From: Nostoc sp. 106C
GTDB lineage: Bacteria; Cyanobacteriota; Cyanobacteriia; Cyanobacteriales; Nostocaceae
Length of the DNA stretch: 64,000 nucleotides
Direction of reading: 5' to 3'
Assembly (NCBI RefSeq): GCF_002154725.1
Contig: NZ_MTAW01000095.1
Location: forward strand, 39,407 to 103,406
Under the pieces are notes generated by a model. The model did not search any database. It was given only the letters and a program-made list of their open reading frames with translations, and was not told the origin of the DNA. The translations under genes and the position numbers were made by a program. Shown here one piece after another: positions 26,861 to 36,877 of the stretch (its first letter is position 1; every line of letters starts with the position of its first letter).

Positions 26861-28741
26861 ATGAACGTAGTTACCAGAATTCGATTTCCCTGTGCACCTG
26901 AATCTTTGAGTTTGTATCTCAGATGCAGTGACGGCGCAGTCTTCAATTCTTCTCAAGAGCAAGCAGAAGTTGCGTTTATTCAAAATAGTATTTTGTCTCT
27001 GAATACTTATTTTAATTCTTTCTATGCAAAATTTTATGCTAAATATACCCATCTTAACTATTTATATTACTTATTAACTCTTGAAGGTGATTTTAAAATT
27101 TCTCTATATAGAGAATCTTATAAGAAAGAATCAAGAGAATTGATTTATACAGCGAACTTTGATAAATGTTTGTTATCCGAACCTATTAAAGTATTGCTAC
27201 CAGATTCTTGGCGAAGCGAGAATGCAGGCAGAGTGTATCTTGAGATAACCTGCCTAAGCGACAGCGGGCTATTCTTAGATGGATACATTGTAACTGAACA
27301 ACCTAAGATCCGCGAAGTAAATTTAGGTATTATTACCTGTACTTTCAAGAAAGAAGTTTATGTAAAAAATACAGTAAGCAAGATTTTGCAAGATAATTTT
27401 TTGTCTGACAAGAAGTTTAAAGTTTTTGTAGTTGACAATGGTAAAACTCTACAAAAAGAAGAATTTAATGATTCAAAAGTTCAATTAATTCCTAACAGAA
27501 ATTTAGGTGGAAGTGGAGGTTTTACACGAGGCTTAATTCAAGCTTTACAAGAGGATAGTTATACACATTTCTTGTTAATGGATGATGATATTGAATTAGA
27601 GACTGAAGCTATTTACAAACTATTTTCACTGTACGAGTATGCTACTCAGGATTTTGCAATATCTGGTAGTATGCTGGATTTATATAAAAAGCATATACTC
27701 TCTGAGGCAGGAGCACTGTATGCTAAATCTATCGATAGCCAGGGTAATTCTCAACATAATCCCTTCGCAGTTATCTGTTTAAAGCATAGGCTCAATCTGG
27801 AAAATACCAATGTTACTAATCTTTTACTCTTGGAAGATAGTCCTGAATACGGTGGTTTTTGGTTTTTCTCTTTTTCTAAAGAAACTATTCAAAAAATTGG
27901 CTTACCAATGCCTTTCTTTATAAAGATAGATGATATGGAGTTTGGCTTAAGAATTACAAGATTCCTTAGTCAATCAATAGTTGCTTTTCCAGGAATAGCC
28001 GTTTGGCATGAACCTTTTTATGCGAAGAACCCAATTTGGGATAATTATTATAGATTTCGGAATCATCTTATAACTAATTGTATTTATAGCTTGTCAGGAT
28101 ACATAGATATAATTAAATTTTTAACTCAACAGCTACTCTATAGTCTGTTAGTGTTTGACTATAATTCTGCGGAAATGGTTATTAGCGGTTTTGAAGATTA
28201 TTTAAAGGGACCGCAATTTATTATAAATAACGATCCAGAAAATATCCACAGTAGAGTTGTAGGGCTTAGTAAAAGTTACAATACACAAAGCCTAGTAGCT
28301 AATTTTACAGCTACTAATAAACCTGTCTGCAACTCAAGTAATATAAATATTCTTCAGACAGGGGTTTTTAGAAAAATTATTGCTTTAGTAACTATCAATG
28401 GACATTTACTTCCTGACTTTTTACTAAGTAATGATGAAGGATGTTATTCAATTGGTTCTGAATCTGCGGACTATTGGTACAAAGAATTTGCCAAAAAGCG
28501 TGTTGTTATTGTCAGAGAAGGAAATAACAGTGTTTATCTATATGAAATGAATCGAACTATCTGTATAAAGATATTAATGAGATGGTTCAAAATTATTACT
28601 AAGAGTACTCTGAGGTGGAATTGTGTTACTTCAGAATGGAAGAATGCTTTTAAATATTTAACATCCTCCGAATTCTGGAAAGATTATCTCAATCTGAATG
28701 AGCAAACTCAAAAATCTATACATAAATCATTGGTAAATTAA
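26861..28741 (+). CDS. GlfT2-like galactofuranosyltransferase (GT2 family)
   Basis: 626 residues, far longer than a simple GT2. An N-terminal beta-rich region (about 1-145) is followed by a GT-A domain with LIPNRNLGGSGGFTRGL, then FLLMDDDIELE (DDD metal motif). Next are WWF-type FWFFSFSKETI, PFFIKIDDMEFGLRI (acidic catalytic region) and AVWHEPF, the same order as mycobacterial galactofuran polymerase GlfT2. A helical C-terminal domain closes it. Directly downstream of glf, so UDP-Galf is the likely donor. Whether it polymerises or adds single residues is unknown. Confidence 0.85.
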   Translation: MNVVTRIRFPCAPESLSLYLRCSDGAVFNSSQEQAEVAFIQNSILSLNTYFNSFYAKFYAKYTHLNYLYYLLTLEGDFKISLYRESYKKESRELIYTANFDKCLLSEPIKVLLPDSWRSENAGRVYLEITCLSDSGLFLDGYIVTEQPKIREVNLGIITCTFKKEVYVKNTVSKILQDNFLSDKKFKVFVVDNGKTLQKEEFNDSKVQLIPNRNLGGSGGFTRGLIQALQEDSYTHFLLMDDDIELETEAIYKLFSLYEYATQDFAISGSMLDLYKKHILSEAGALYAKSIDSQGNSQHNPFAVICLKHRLNLENTNVTNLLLLEDSPEYGGFWFFSFSKETIQKIGLPMPFFIKIDDMEFGLRITRFLSQSIVAFPGIAVWHEPFYAKNPIWDNYYRFRNHLITNCIYSLSGYIDIIKFLTQQLLYSLLVFDYNSAEMVISGFEDYLKGPQFIINNDPENIHSRVVGLSKSYNTQSLVANFTATNKPVCNSSNINILQTGVFRKIIALVTINGHLLPDFLLSNDEGCYSIGSESADYWYKEFAKKRVVIVREGNNSVYLYEMNRTICIKILMRWFKIITKSTLRWNCVTSEWKNAFKYLTSSEFWKDYLNLNEQTQKSIHKSLVN

Positions 28742-28759
28742 AACCTAAGGATTCAGCAA

Positions 28760-29887
28760 ATGCAAGAACTGCAAACTGAAAAGTTACAACCTTTTAAACT
28801 ACCGCAACTTCCTGATGCTCCTTTAGTATCAGTCTTAATTGCTAATTACAATTACTCCCAATACATTGGCGAGACTATAGAAAGTGTCCTAAGTCAAACC
28901 TATACAAATTTTGAAGTTATAGTTTGTGATGATGGTTCAAAAGACAACTCCTGTGAAGTCATCGAAACTTATGTTAAGAATGATTCGAGGGTCAAGTTAA
29001 TCCGCAAAGAAAATGGCGGAGTAGCTAGTGCTTTAAATGCAGCATATAGAGAAAGCAAAGGTGACATTATTTGCATCTTGGATGCGGATGATACCTGGAC
29101 AGATAAGAAACTGGAGAAGGTTATAGAGGCGTTTAAGTCTGAGTCTCAGAATGGGTTTGTAATTCACAATGTAATTCTAATTGATGGGCAGGGAAACTTT
29201 ATAAAGTTAACTCCTAAATATAAAGAATTAGCTTCAGGTTGGATGGCAGAATCTGCATTGGAAAATGGTGGGTTTGTCGAGAACATACCTCCAGCTTCAG
29301 CACTAAATCTACGACGTGAAGTAGCAAAGTTAATATTTCCTCTCAATGAGTTTTTTAGAACCAACGCAGACAGTCTCATCTTTCGGTTAGCTCCATTTAT
29401 AACCGTCATAGGAGCTATACCAGATGTGCTAAGTAAATTCCGTTTTCATAGAGCAAATACAACAAGTCAATTAACAGTAACGCCAGAGGTTTTGCAGCGG
29501 GATTTAGCTGTTATGGAACGGGTACACCAAGAACAGAAGGTTTTTTTAACCAAAGTTTATGGTGCAGCGATAGCAGAAAGACTAACAGATTTACAATCCA
29601 ATTTGATAGTTTGTAATGCTCGCTACCTACTAGCCCGTCTTTCAGGCAAATCTAAAAATGATTGCAAGGAAGCTCATCAGCAGCTTATTACCCACCCAGA
29701 ATTTGCAAATTGTTTTAATGAATTCTTGCTTCAAAGGTGGCTGGTTCAATGGGGTGAATATTTACCAGATCCACTTTTTGCAGCCTTATTTAACCAAGTA
29801 TACGGTTCAAGCAGACTGAAACAATTAGGAAAACAGTTGTTGAAGGGAAGGCTGATGACAAATTCTATAAATAGTAGAAATGCTTAA
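28760..29887 (+). CDS. family 2 glycosyltransferase
   Basis: 375 residues with a canonical GT-A start: VSVLIANYNYSQYIGETIESVLSQ (given in part), VIVCDDGSKDNS and ILDADDTWTDKKL, including both acidic groups. The C-terminal third is helical and less conserved. No membrane helix, so it works at the inner face of the plasma membrane on lipid-linked intermediates. Only 18 bp after the GlfT2-like gene, so almost certainly co-transcribed. Donor unknown. Confidence 0.85.
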   Translation: MQELQTEKLQPFKLPQLPDAPLVSVLIANYNYSQYIGETIESVLSQTYTNFEVIVCDDGSKDNSCEVIETYVKNDSRVKLIRKENGGVASALNAAYRESKGDIICILDADDTWTDKKLEKVIEAFKSESQNGFVIHNVILIDGQGNFIKLTPKYKELASGWMAESALENGGFVENIPPASALNLRREVAKLIFPLNEFFRTNADSLIFRLAPFITVIGAIPDVLSKFRFHRANTTSQLTVTPEVLQRDLAVMERVHQEQKVFLTKVYGAAIAERLTDLQSNLIVCNARYLLARLSGKSKNDCKEAHQQLITHPEFANCFNEFLLQRWLVQWGEYLPDPLFAALFNQVYGSSRLKQLGKQLLKGRLMTNSINSRNA

Positions 29888-29930
29888 ATCTAACACATTG
29901 AATTTTCACTAGTACAAGGGTAGATATTAA

Positions 29931-30611
29931 ATGCTAAAACTCAATCTTGGTTGTGGCTCGCATACTCCAAATGGTTGGACAAATGTAGATTATGCACTAG
30001 GGGCTTGGTTAGCAAAGCTACCAGTTTTTTCAACAATCAATAAAATTTTTAAAATAATTAATCTTGACTGGCCAGATCAAATTGTTATCCATGACTTGAG
30101 AAAAAAATTTCCGTGGGCAGATAATTCAGTTGATGTAGTTTATAGCTCTCATACTTTGGAGCATTTATCTAGAACTGACGGGCAAGCTTTTTTAAAAGAA
30201 TGCCATCGAGTTCTAAAGCCAAATGGCATTATTCGCATTGTCGTTCCCGATTTAAAATCAATTGTTGATAAGTATAATCAAGGTGAAGTACCTGCTGAAG
30301 AATTTTTGGATGAGTTGGATATCAGCTACGAATCTTCTGAAGATGGACCGATGAAGCGGAGGTTGGCACCACTTATTCGCTTTCCGCATAAGTGTATGTA
30401 TGATACTCCCGCATTACTCCGAACAATGTCTAATCTTGGCTTTGAAGTAGCTAGCAAGCAAGGTTTAGAAAGTGAGATTAATGATGTAGAGATTATTGAA
30501 CAGCCTAATCGTACTGTTGATGCCGTAATTGTTGAGGGTAGAAAACTGGCTAATGATGCTCGTAAGCCAGATAAAACTGTTAATTCAGTTTCTGTAGTAG
30601 CTCATAGATGA
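29931..30611 (+). CDS. SAM-dependent methyltransferase, class I
   Basis: 226 residues starting LKLNLGCGSHTPNGWTNVDY, a motif I typical of the methyltransferase-11-like proteins of polysaccharide loci. DVVYSSHTLEHLSR and the ECHRVLKPNGIIRIVVPDL block follow. It presumably methylates a sugar or lipid-linked glycan; the acceptor is unknown. A second methyltransferase gene lies at 14034, so at least two methylations or one methylation plus another modification are possible. The next GT4 gene begins within 35 bp. Confidence 0.85.
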   Translation: MLKLNLGCGSHTPNGWTNVDYALGAWLAKLPVFSTINKIFKIINLDWPDQIVIHDLRKKFPWADNSVDVVYSSHTLEHLSRTDGQAFLKECHRVLKPNGIIRIVVPDLKSIVDKYNQGEVPAEEFLDELDISYESSEDGPMKRRLAPLIRFPHKCMYDTPALLRTMSNLGFEVASKQGLESEINDVEIIEQPNRTVDAVIVEGRKLANDARKPDKTVNSVSVVAHR

Positions 30612-30644
30612 TTGCAGATAAAAAACTCTTATGAGCTATCAACA

Positions 30645-31955
30645 ATGAATTTACATAACCCCTTACCACAGAACTTGGAGCAGTTTATGCAAGATCCGTT
30701 TCGATTGGGCGTTGTATTTACTCATCCTACCCAGCATCATGCTCCTTTATGGCGTAAACTCAACGAGCAACCAGGTGTTTCTGTAACAGCTTTATATCTT
30801 TGCAACGAAAACCAAGTCAGCGGCGATCGCCACCTTGGTAGTTCACAACCGTGGGATGTGGATTTACTAAGCGGTTATCAAAATGAATTCCTGAAAACGT
30901 TGACAGGAAAGATTGCGTCTAAAAGTTCTAAAGGTCTGCTAAATCCAGAGTTATTTAGCCGCTTGACCCGAAAAAATGTTGATGCTGTCTTTTTACCCAG
31001 TTTTTACACGCTCTCTTATCGCTTAACGGTGCTGTTATGTAAATTACGGGGAATTCCCATCATCATGCAAAATGATGCAACCATCATTACAGATACTCCC
31101 TATAGTCGTTCGCGTAAGGTGATCTTATCTGCCTTGTACCCTTGGATGTATAGTCTAGCTGACTATTGGATTTCTAGTGGCGACCATAACGAAATTTATT
31201 TACGGTATTACGGCGTTTCCGACGAAAAAATTGTTCGTGGTTGCTACCCTGTTGACCGAGAGCGTTACGAACTGAAAATTGCTCAAAATCAGGATGAAAT
31301 TCAACGCATCCGTCAACAACTTTGTTGGGATAGCGACACTATACTCTATGGCTTTACAGGTAAGTATATTGAACGCAAGAATCCCTTTGAATTTATTGAA
31401 GCGATCGCCAAAGCTCATCAACAAGACCATCGCATTAGAGGAATTATGATTGGTGGCGGTGTTTTGGAAGGCGAAATCAACCAGCGCCTCGCCGCTATGA
31501 ATGGAGAGGTAATTAACGTCGGCTTCGTTAACCAGAGTCAACTACCTTTGTATTACGCTGCAATGGATGTGTTTGTTTCTACATCCAAAAGTGATCCACA
31601 TCCATTAGTGATTTCTGAAGCAATGGCAGCAGCTTGTCCGGCAATTTTAAGCGATCGCTGCGGTAATTGGGGTTATAGCGATACCGTACAACACCGTTAT
31701 AACGGACTAGTCTATCCTTACGGTAATATTAACGCCCTAGCTGAGGCAATACTGGCTTTGGCTGATACTCAAACACGGCATGTGTACAGTGAAAACGCTA
31801 AAACATTTTTTTCTCAACAAGACCTTAACTGCGAATTAAAGGCGTTTTTAACAGTTATTGACAAAATAAATAAAAAGCAAAATGTAAATGAAAATATTAG
31901 GATTCAAGATACTTTACCTCAAATTTTAGAACAAAATAGCACACCTATCAAATAG
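30645..31955 (+). CDS. GT4 glycosyltransferase
   Basis: I chose the ATG at 30645 (436 residues); a TTG at 30612 directly after the preceding stop would add 11 residues. The GT-B fold begins FRLGVVFTHPTQHHAPLWRKL. The C-terminal domain shows GFTGKYIERKNPFEFI and FVSTSKSDPHPLVISEAMAAACP, the donor-binding motif. HIP1 sites within the gene (for example around 30820 and 31400) indicate long residence in this genome, unlike the AT-rich neighbours. Donor unknown. Confidence 0.83.
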   Translation: MNLHNPLPQNLEQFMQDPFRLGVVFTHPTQHHAPLWRKLNEQPGVSVTALYLCNENQVSGDRHLGSSQPWDVDLLSGYQNEFLKTLTGKIASKSSKGLLNPELFSRLTRKNVDAVFLPSFYTLSYRLTVLLCKLRGIPIIMQNDATIITDTPYSRSRKVILSALYPWMYSLADYWISSGDHNEIYLRYYGVSDEKIVRGCYPVDRERYELKIAQNQDEIQRIRQQLCWDSDTILYGFTGKYIERKNPFEFIEAIAKAHQQDHRIRGIMIGGGVLEGEINQRLAAMNGEVINVGFVNQSQLPLYYAAMDVFVSTSKSDPHPLVISEAMAAACPAILSDRCGNWGYSDTVQHRYNGLVYPYGNINALAEAILALADTQTRHVYSENAKTFFSQQDLNCELKAFLTVIDKINKKQNVNENIRIQDTLPQILEQNSTPIK

Positions 31956-31965
31956 TTATAATTTT

Positions 31966-33003
31966 ATGGAAAATAAGCTTTTATTGGTATCATTTCCTAT
32001 CGATCTTGGTAATGCTGGATATGAAAAACGTTTAATTGGAATGTTTCAAAATCTTTTGGATCTTAAAGTTTATCGCTTTGTGGAACCTCCAGAAAAGCCA
32101 ATAAGTCATAAAGTCTTAATTCGTCAAAGATTCCTAAAGGCATATAGTTTATCCAAAGAAGTTCAAAAAGCCCAAAGAGAAGGTAGAAAAGTTCTATTTC
32201 ATGGCATAAGTCCAGCTTTGTTTGCCTATCCATTTACAAAGCCTAAGAGCAGTTACATTTTGACAGACTGGACTAGAAAGTTATATGAACCTATGACGGA
32301 CGTATTGCCATCACCATCTTGGCTAACATTTGTACATAAAAAGATTCTCAATTCACAAAAATATGTTATGGGGATGACAGATGCAGTCATTGAAGAAATG
32401 GTCAAAGATTATAATGTATCTAGGAGTAAATTAAAGAAAGCTAAATTACCTTTTTCACAAGATCTTGAAATATTTATTCCTAGCCCCCAACGCCAAGACA
32501 ATGAAGTAAGAATTCTTTTTGTAGGGGGCGATATGTATCGTAAAGGAGGTGATATTTTACTAGATTGGTTTGCACAACAAAATGATCCAAATATACGAAT
32601 GACAATGGTCACAAAATCTGCTGTCAAAGTAGATACTGGTGCCACTATAGAAACGAATATACAGTATGGTCAACCACAACACATAGAATTGTTTAAAACA
32701 CATGATATTTTTGTATTGCCAACTCTGTGCGATGGTTATCCAGCTGTTTTAGGAGAAGCTGCTTGTGCTGGGTTAGCTATTCTTACGACTAAGAACGCTT
32801 TGGGCGCTCCAGAAATTATAAAGAACGGTATTAATGGTTACATATGTAACTCCCAGGAAGATTTACTTAATCAATTGAATATCCTTGTAAAGAACAAGCC
32901 GCTTATAGAAGATATGAAGAAAAATAGTCGTGAATTTATGGAGAAAGAATTTTCTTTAAATAGAGTAGCTAAGGATTATATAGATACTATTTTTGAAAAT
33001 TAA
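31966..33003 (+). CDS. GT4-like glycosyltransferase
   Basis: 345 residues, shorter than most GT4 enzymes and AT-rich. The C-terminal domain has VRILFVGGDMYRKGGDILLDW, FVLPTLCDGYPAVLGEAACAGLAI and APEIIKNGINGY, which is the GT4 donor site with Glu replacing the usual second Glu context only slightly. The N-terminal half is weakly conserved but has the expected LLLVSFPIDLGNAGYEKRLIG start. It lies 10 bp after the previous gene. Possibly a recent arrival by composition; the acceptor is unknown. Confidence 0.78.
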   Translation: MENKLLLVSFPIDLGNAGYEKRLIGMFQNLLDLKVYRFVEPPEKPISHKVLIRQRFLKAYSLSKEVQKAQREGRKVLFHGISPALFAYPFTKPKSSYILTDWTRKLYEPMTDVLPSPSWLTFVHKKILNSQKYVMGMTDAVIEEMVKDYNVSRSKLKKAKLPFSQDLEIFIPSPQRQDNEVRILFVGGDMYRKGGDILLDWFAQQNDPNIRMTMVTKSAVKVDTGATIETNIQYGQPQHIELFKTHDIFVLPTLCDGYPAVLGEAACAGLAILTTKNALGAPEIIKNGINGYICNSQEDLLNQLNILVKNKPLIEDMKKNSREFMEKEFSLNRVAKDYIDTIFEN

Positions 33004-33042
33004 TTATTAAAACCTCCAATAAACTAACTTTTATAATAAATC

Positions 33043-34176
33043 ATGCGTGTTGCAATTTTGCGTAGAATTCCTCAATTTTCTTTTAGCATGGATGTCTATG
33101 CTGATGGTTTAGTTAGTGGACTAAAAGCAGTTCGTCCGAATTGGGAGATTATTGAAGTTACGCCCCAAATTAATCTCGCAAACACAAAAAATAAATCTTT
33201 ACATCAGGGAATTGCTAGTTATTACGAGCGCTACTGGCGTTATCCACTTAGGCTCAAAAAACTGCAAGCGGATATCTTTCACATTATCGATCATAGTGAT
33301 GGTCATTTAGCTCGTTGGTTGCAGCAAAATCATCAACCAAATGTAGTTACTTGTCATGATTTGATTAACTTAATTCAACCTGAGAATGTTTACGAGCAGG
33401 CGCGTTTAGCTTCGATTAGCATGGCAGCATGGAAATATGCGATCGCTGGTATGCACCAAGCAAATCATATCATCACAGTTTCATCACATACCGCACAAGA
33501 TGTAGTTCAGCAATTAAATATTCAACCAGAAAAGATTACAGTTGTGCCAGATGCTGTAGAGTCAATCTTTAGACGCCTTTCGGCAATGGAGATTAGCACT
33601 TTTAGGCAGCAAAAAGGCATTTCTCCCGAAACATTATGCTTACTCAATGTGGGTTCAAATCATCCCCGCAAAAATGTTTTTACAACTTTAAAAGTAATTC
33701 AACTTCTTCAAGATAAAGGCTTATCTATTCACTTTTGGAAAGTAGGCTCTGATTTTAGCTCTGAACAAAAACAATATATTCAAAATCACCAATTAGAAAA
33801 ATATGTAAGCTATTTAGGAAAGCCAGATAAACATGAACTTGTCAAAATTTACAATGCTGCTGACGTGCTTTTATCTCCCTCTTTTTATGAGGGTTTTGGC
33901 ATGACAGTTATAGAAGCTATGGCTTGTGGTACAGCCGTTATCACTTCCAATGTCACATCACTACCAGAAGTAGCTGGTGATGCAGCTATTTTAGTAGCTC
34001 CAACTGATATTGATGCAATAGTACAGGCTGTATATCGTCTTCTTGAAGAAAAATCATATCTTAATTCATTAGTTGAACGAGGTTTAGTTAGATCTCAATT
34101 ATTTACTTGGGAAAAAACTGCTGAACAAATCGCAAAAATTTATGAAAAAACTCTGTTGAGCATCAAATCAAGCTAA
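33043..34176 (+). CDS. GT4 glycosyltransferase (mannosyltransferase-like)
   Basis: 377 residues. DIFHIIDHSDGHLARW and VVTCHDLINL in the N-terminal domain and HIITVSSHTAQDVV, LLNVGSNHPRKNV and LSPSFYEGFGMTVIEAMACG in the rest match the GT4 group that includes O-antigen mannosyltransferases (WbaZ-like). The closing SLPEVAGDAAILV is also typical. Mannose as donor sugar is therefore a reasonable guess, not more. Intact and in line with the run of transferases. Confidence 0.85.
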   Translation: MRVAILRRIPQFSFSMDVYADGLVSGLKAVRPNWEIIEVTPQINLANTKNKSLHQGIASYYERYWRYPLRLKKLQADIFHIIDHSDGHLARWLQQNHQPNVVTCHDLINLIQPENVYEQARLASISMAAWKYAIAGMHQANHIITVSSHTAQDVVQQLNIQPEKITVVPDAVESIFRRLSAMEISTFRQQKGISPETLCLLNVGSNHPRKNVFTTLKVIQLLQDKGLSIHFWKVGSDFSSEQKQYIQNHQLEKYVSYLGKPDKHELVKIYNAADVLLSPSFYEGFGMTVIEAMACGTAVITSNVTSLPEVAGDAAILVAPTDIDAIVQAVYRLLEEKSYLNSLVERGLVRSQLFTWEKTAEQIAKIYEKTLLSIKSS

Positions 34177-34278
34177 TAATAGCCAAAGTCAATTTGATAA
34201 CGATTAGGTCAAATAATCTTGTCACTTGATATCACAAAAAAATATAAAACTTTATTATTAGAAAAATAACAATTAATT

Positions 34279-35547
34279 ATGGATACTATCACCAAGAACG
34301 CTGGCACGAATCGTTTAAAGATTCTCATTTCTGCCTATGCCTGTAGGCCAGATATGGGTTCTGAACCAGGAGTTGGTTGGAATATGGCGCGAGAGTTGGT
34401 GAAGGACAACAAAATATGGGTAATTACTCGCGCCGAAAATCGCCCGTATATTGAGGCGGAACTGGCACAAAATCCCATTGCCGATCTAGAAGTCATTTAC
34501 TATGACCTGCCAGCTTGGGCGCGTTGGTGGAAAGGAAAGAACCGAGGTGTGCACTTGCACCATTACCTCTGGCAGATTGGCGTTTACTTCTTGGCACAAA
34601 ACTTACATCGCCAAATCAATTTTGATTTGGTACATCATGTGACCTACGGTAGGTATTCAGCGCCCAGCTTTCTTTCTTTGCTACCCATACCTTTTGTTTG
34701 GGGACCTGTGGGCGGTGGTGAATCTGCACCCACGCCTTTCTGGCAAGATTTTAGTTTAAGTAATAAAATTTACGAATTATTACGTAATATTGCCGCCTGG
34801 GTAGGTGAGCGAGATCCATTTGTTCATCTCACAGCCAAACGCAGCCAAGTAGCAATTGTAGCCACACCCGAAACTTCTGCCCGCGTCAGTGCCTTAGGTG
34901 CCAAGCGTATTGAGGTAATATACGGTCAAACTGGCATCAATCAACAAGAAATTACACAGTTGGGGCAGCTACCAGTGGGTTCGTCAGCAACATCTATTCG
35001 CTTTATTAGTATAGGAAGATTGTTACATTGGAAAGGCTTTCACTTGGGTTTGCGGGCTTTTGCCCAAGCCAACCTACCAGAAGGCGAATTTTGGATTGTT
35101 GGTGATGGCCCGGAAAGAAAGCGATTAGAAGCCCTGAGTCAAGAATTACAAATTAGCGATCGCGTGCGTTTTTTTGGTAACCTCCCACGAGAGTTGACTT
35201 TAACTAAATTGGGAGAGTGCGATGTCTTAGTACACCCCAGCTTGCATGATTTCTCTCCAACAGTTTGCTTAGAAGCAATGGCAGCAAATCGTCCGGTAAT
35301 CTGTTTGGAATTAGGAGGACCAGCGACTCAAATCACAGCAGAAACTGGATTTAAAATTCCTGCCTACAATCCTGAACAAGCAGTTGTAGACATGGCAAAA
35401 GTCATGCAGCATTTGGCTTTAGAACCAGACTTAAGAGTTCGTATGGGAAAGGCAGGCCAACAAAGAGTAAACCAACTCTACAGTTGGGAAATGAAGGGCA
35501 AGTTTTTAAGGAAACTTTATACAGAAATCGTTAGTCAGGGGGCTTAA
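34279..35547 (+). CDS. GT4 glycosyltransferase
   Basis: 422 residues. ILISAYACRPDMGSEPGVGWN at the start is a recurrent N-terminal signature of a cyanobacterial/plant-sulfolipid-like GT4 subgroup. The donor domain has FISIGRLLHWKGFHLGLRAF, WIVGDGPERKRLEAL and HPSLHDFSPTVCLEAMAANRP. TAA at 35545 abuts the next ATG with no gap, so translation is coupled to the following GT4. GC content is higher than in the AT-rich genes just upstream. Confidence 0.85.
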   Translation: MDTITKNAGTNRLKILISAYACRPDMGSEPGVGWNMARELVKDNKIWVITRAENRPYIEAELAQNPIADLEVIYYDLPAWARWWKGKNRGVHLHHYLWQIGVYFLAQNLHRQINFDLVHHVTYGRYSAPSFLSLLPIPFVWGPVGGGESAPTPFWQDFSLSNKIYELLRNIAAWVGERDPFVHLTAKRSQVAIVATPETSARVSALGAKRIEVIYGQTGINQQEITQLGQLPVGSSATSIRFISIGRLLHWKGFHLGLRAFAQANLPEGEFWIVGDGPERKRLEALSQELQISDRVRFFGNLPRELTLTKLGECDVLVHPSLHDFSPTVCLEAMAANRPVICLELGGPATQITAETGFKIPAYNPEQAVVDMAKVMQHLALEPDLRVRMGKAGQQRVNQLYSWEMKGKFLRKLYTEIVSQGA

Positions 35548-36717
35548 ATGCGGATTCTCAGCGTACATAACCTCTATCAAATTCGCGGTGGTGAAGATGA
35601 GTCTCGGCAAGCAGAAGAAAATATGCTGCGAGAAATGGGGCATGAGGTGACAGTGTATGAGGAGCATAACGATCGCATTGCCAAGATGAATCAGTTGCAG
35701 GTGGCATCACGAACAATTTGGTCGCAAGAAGCATATCAAATTATTCAAAGGAAGCTCAAAGAACAGCCTCAGGATATCGTTCACGTCCAAAATTTTTTCC
35801 CGTTAATTTCTCCCTCAATTTATTATGCTGCCAAAGCTGAGGGTGTACCTGTAGTACAAACACTGCGTAACTACCGCTTACTTTGTCCCAATGGCTTGTT
35901 TTTTCGTGATGGCAAAGTTTGTGAAGACTGTCTAGGTAAATTTTTACCATTGCCAGGAGTTATACATAGTTGTTACCGCGAAAGTCGGGCAGCGAGTGCT
36001 GCTGTTGCAACTATGCTTACAGTACACCGTACTCTCCGTACTTGGACAAAAATGGTAGATGTTTACATTGCCCTAACTGAGTTTGCAAGGCAGAAAATGA
36101 TTCAAGGTGGGTTACCAGCCGAGAAGATTATAGTCAAGCCAAATTTTGTTCATCCCGATCCCGGTTTGGGTGAAGGACGTGGTGGTTACGCCCTTTTTGT
36201 AGGTAGACTTTCTGTAGAAAAAGGGTTAGATACCCTACTTGCTGCTTGGGAAAAATTGGCAGGAAAAATCCCACTGAAGATTATTGGTGATGGGCCTTTA
36301 TCAGCAGAAGTGATCGCAGCAACCAAAAGAATTCCGCAAGTGGAATGGTTAGGACGCAGACCAATGTCAGAAGTATATGCCTTGATGGGGGAGGCAATGT
36401 TTTTAATTTTTCCATCCAAATGGTATGAAACCTTTGGTCGTGTAGCAGTTGAGGCATTTGCCAAAGGTACTCCAGTAATTGCTTCAAATATTGGTGCGAT
36501 CGCAGAGTTAGTTGATTCTGGACGAACTGGGCTTCATTTTTCTCCTGGTGATGCAGAAGATTTAGCCGCTAAAGTTGAATGGTCGTTAGCTAACCAAGCC
36601 CACTTATCTGAAATGCGGCAAGAGGCAAGAACAGAATTTGTAGCGAAATACACTGCCGATAAGAACTATGAACAACTAATAGAAATTTATGCCAAGGCTC
36701 AACATACTTTTTTTTGA
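35548..36717 (+). CDS. GT4 glycosyltransferase
   Basis: 389 residues starting MRILSVHNLYQIRGGEDES, typical of a GT4 subgroup in EPS clusters. The acceptor domain contains VQTLRNYRLLCPNGLFFRDG followed by a Cys-x2-Cys (CEDCLG). The donor domain has YALFVGRLSVEKGLDTLL and FPSKWYETFGRVAVEAFAKG with the paired glutamates. Directly abuts the preceding gene. This is the last of the transferases before the polymerase/ligase-like membrane protein. Confidence 0.86.
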   Translation: MRILSVHNLYQIRGGEDESRQAEENMLREMGHEVTVYEEHNDRIAKMNQLQVASRTIWSQEAYQIIQRKLKEQPQDIVHVQNFFPLISPSIYYAAKAEGVPVVQTLRNYRLLCPNGLFFRDGKVCEDCLGKFLPLPGVIHSCYRESRAASAAVATMLTVHRTLRTWTKMVDVYIALTEFARQKMIQGGLPAEKIIVKPNFVHPDPGLGEGRGGYALFVGRLSVEKGLDTLLAAWEKLAGKIPLKIIGDGPLSAEVIAATKRIPQVEWLGRRPMSEVYALMGEAMFLIFPSKWYETFGRVAVEAFAKGTPVIASNIGAIAELVDSGRTGLHFSPGDAEDLAAKVEWSLANQAHLSEMRQEARTEFVAKYTADKNYEQLIEIYAKAQHTFF

Positions 36718-36877
36718 TAGTTAATATTTGTAAAATCTTATTCTTCTGTCAGTAAATTTGGTGCATGAAGAAATGAAACCATGAGTAAAAGTAAAGTAGC
36801 CTATTTAATTCTTACACCTACAGGTTGCGGACAAGCATTTCTTTTATACAATAGTTGCTAACTATCAATAAAAACTG

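Noticed and set aside
36781..36861. 26-residue ORF beginning SKSKVAYLILTPTGCG between the last GT4 and the membrane protein
   Set aside because: The start resembles the beginning of GT14-type transferases, but it stops at once and could be chance; too short to support.
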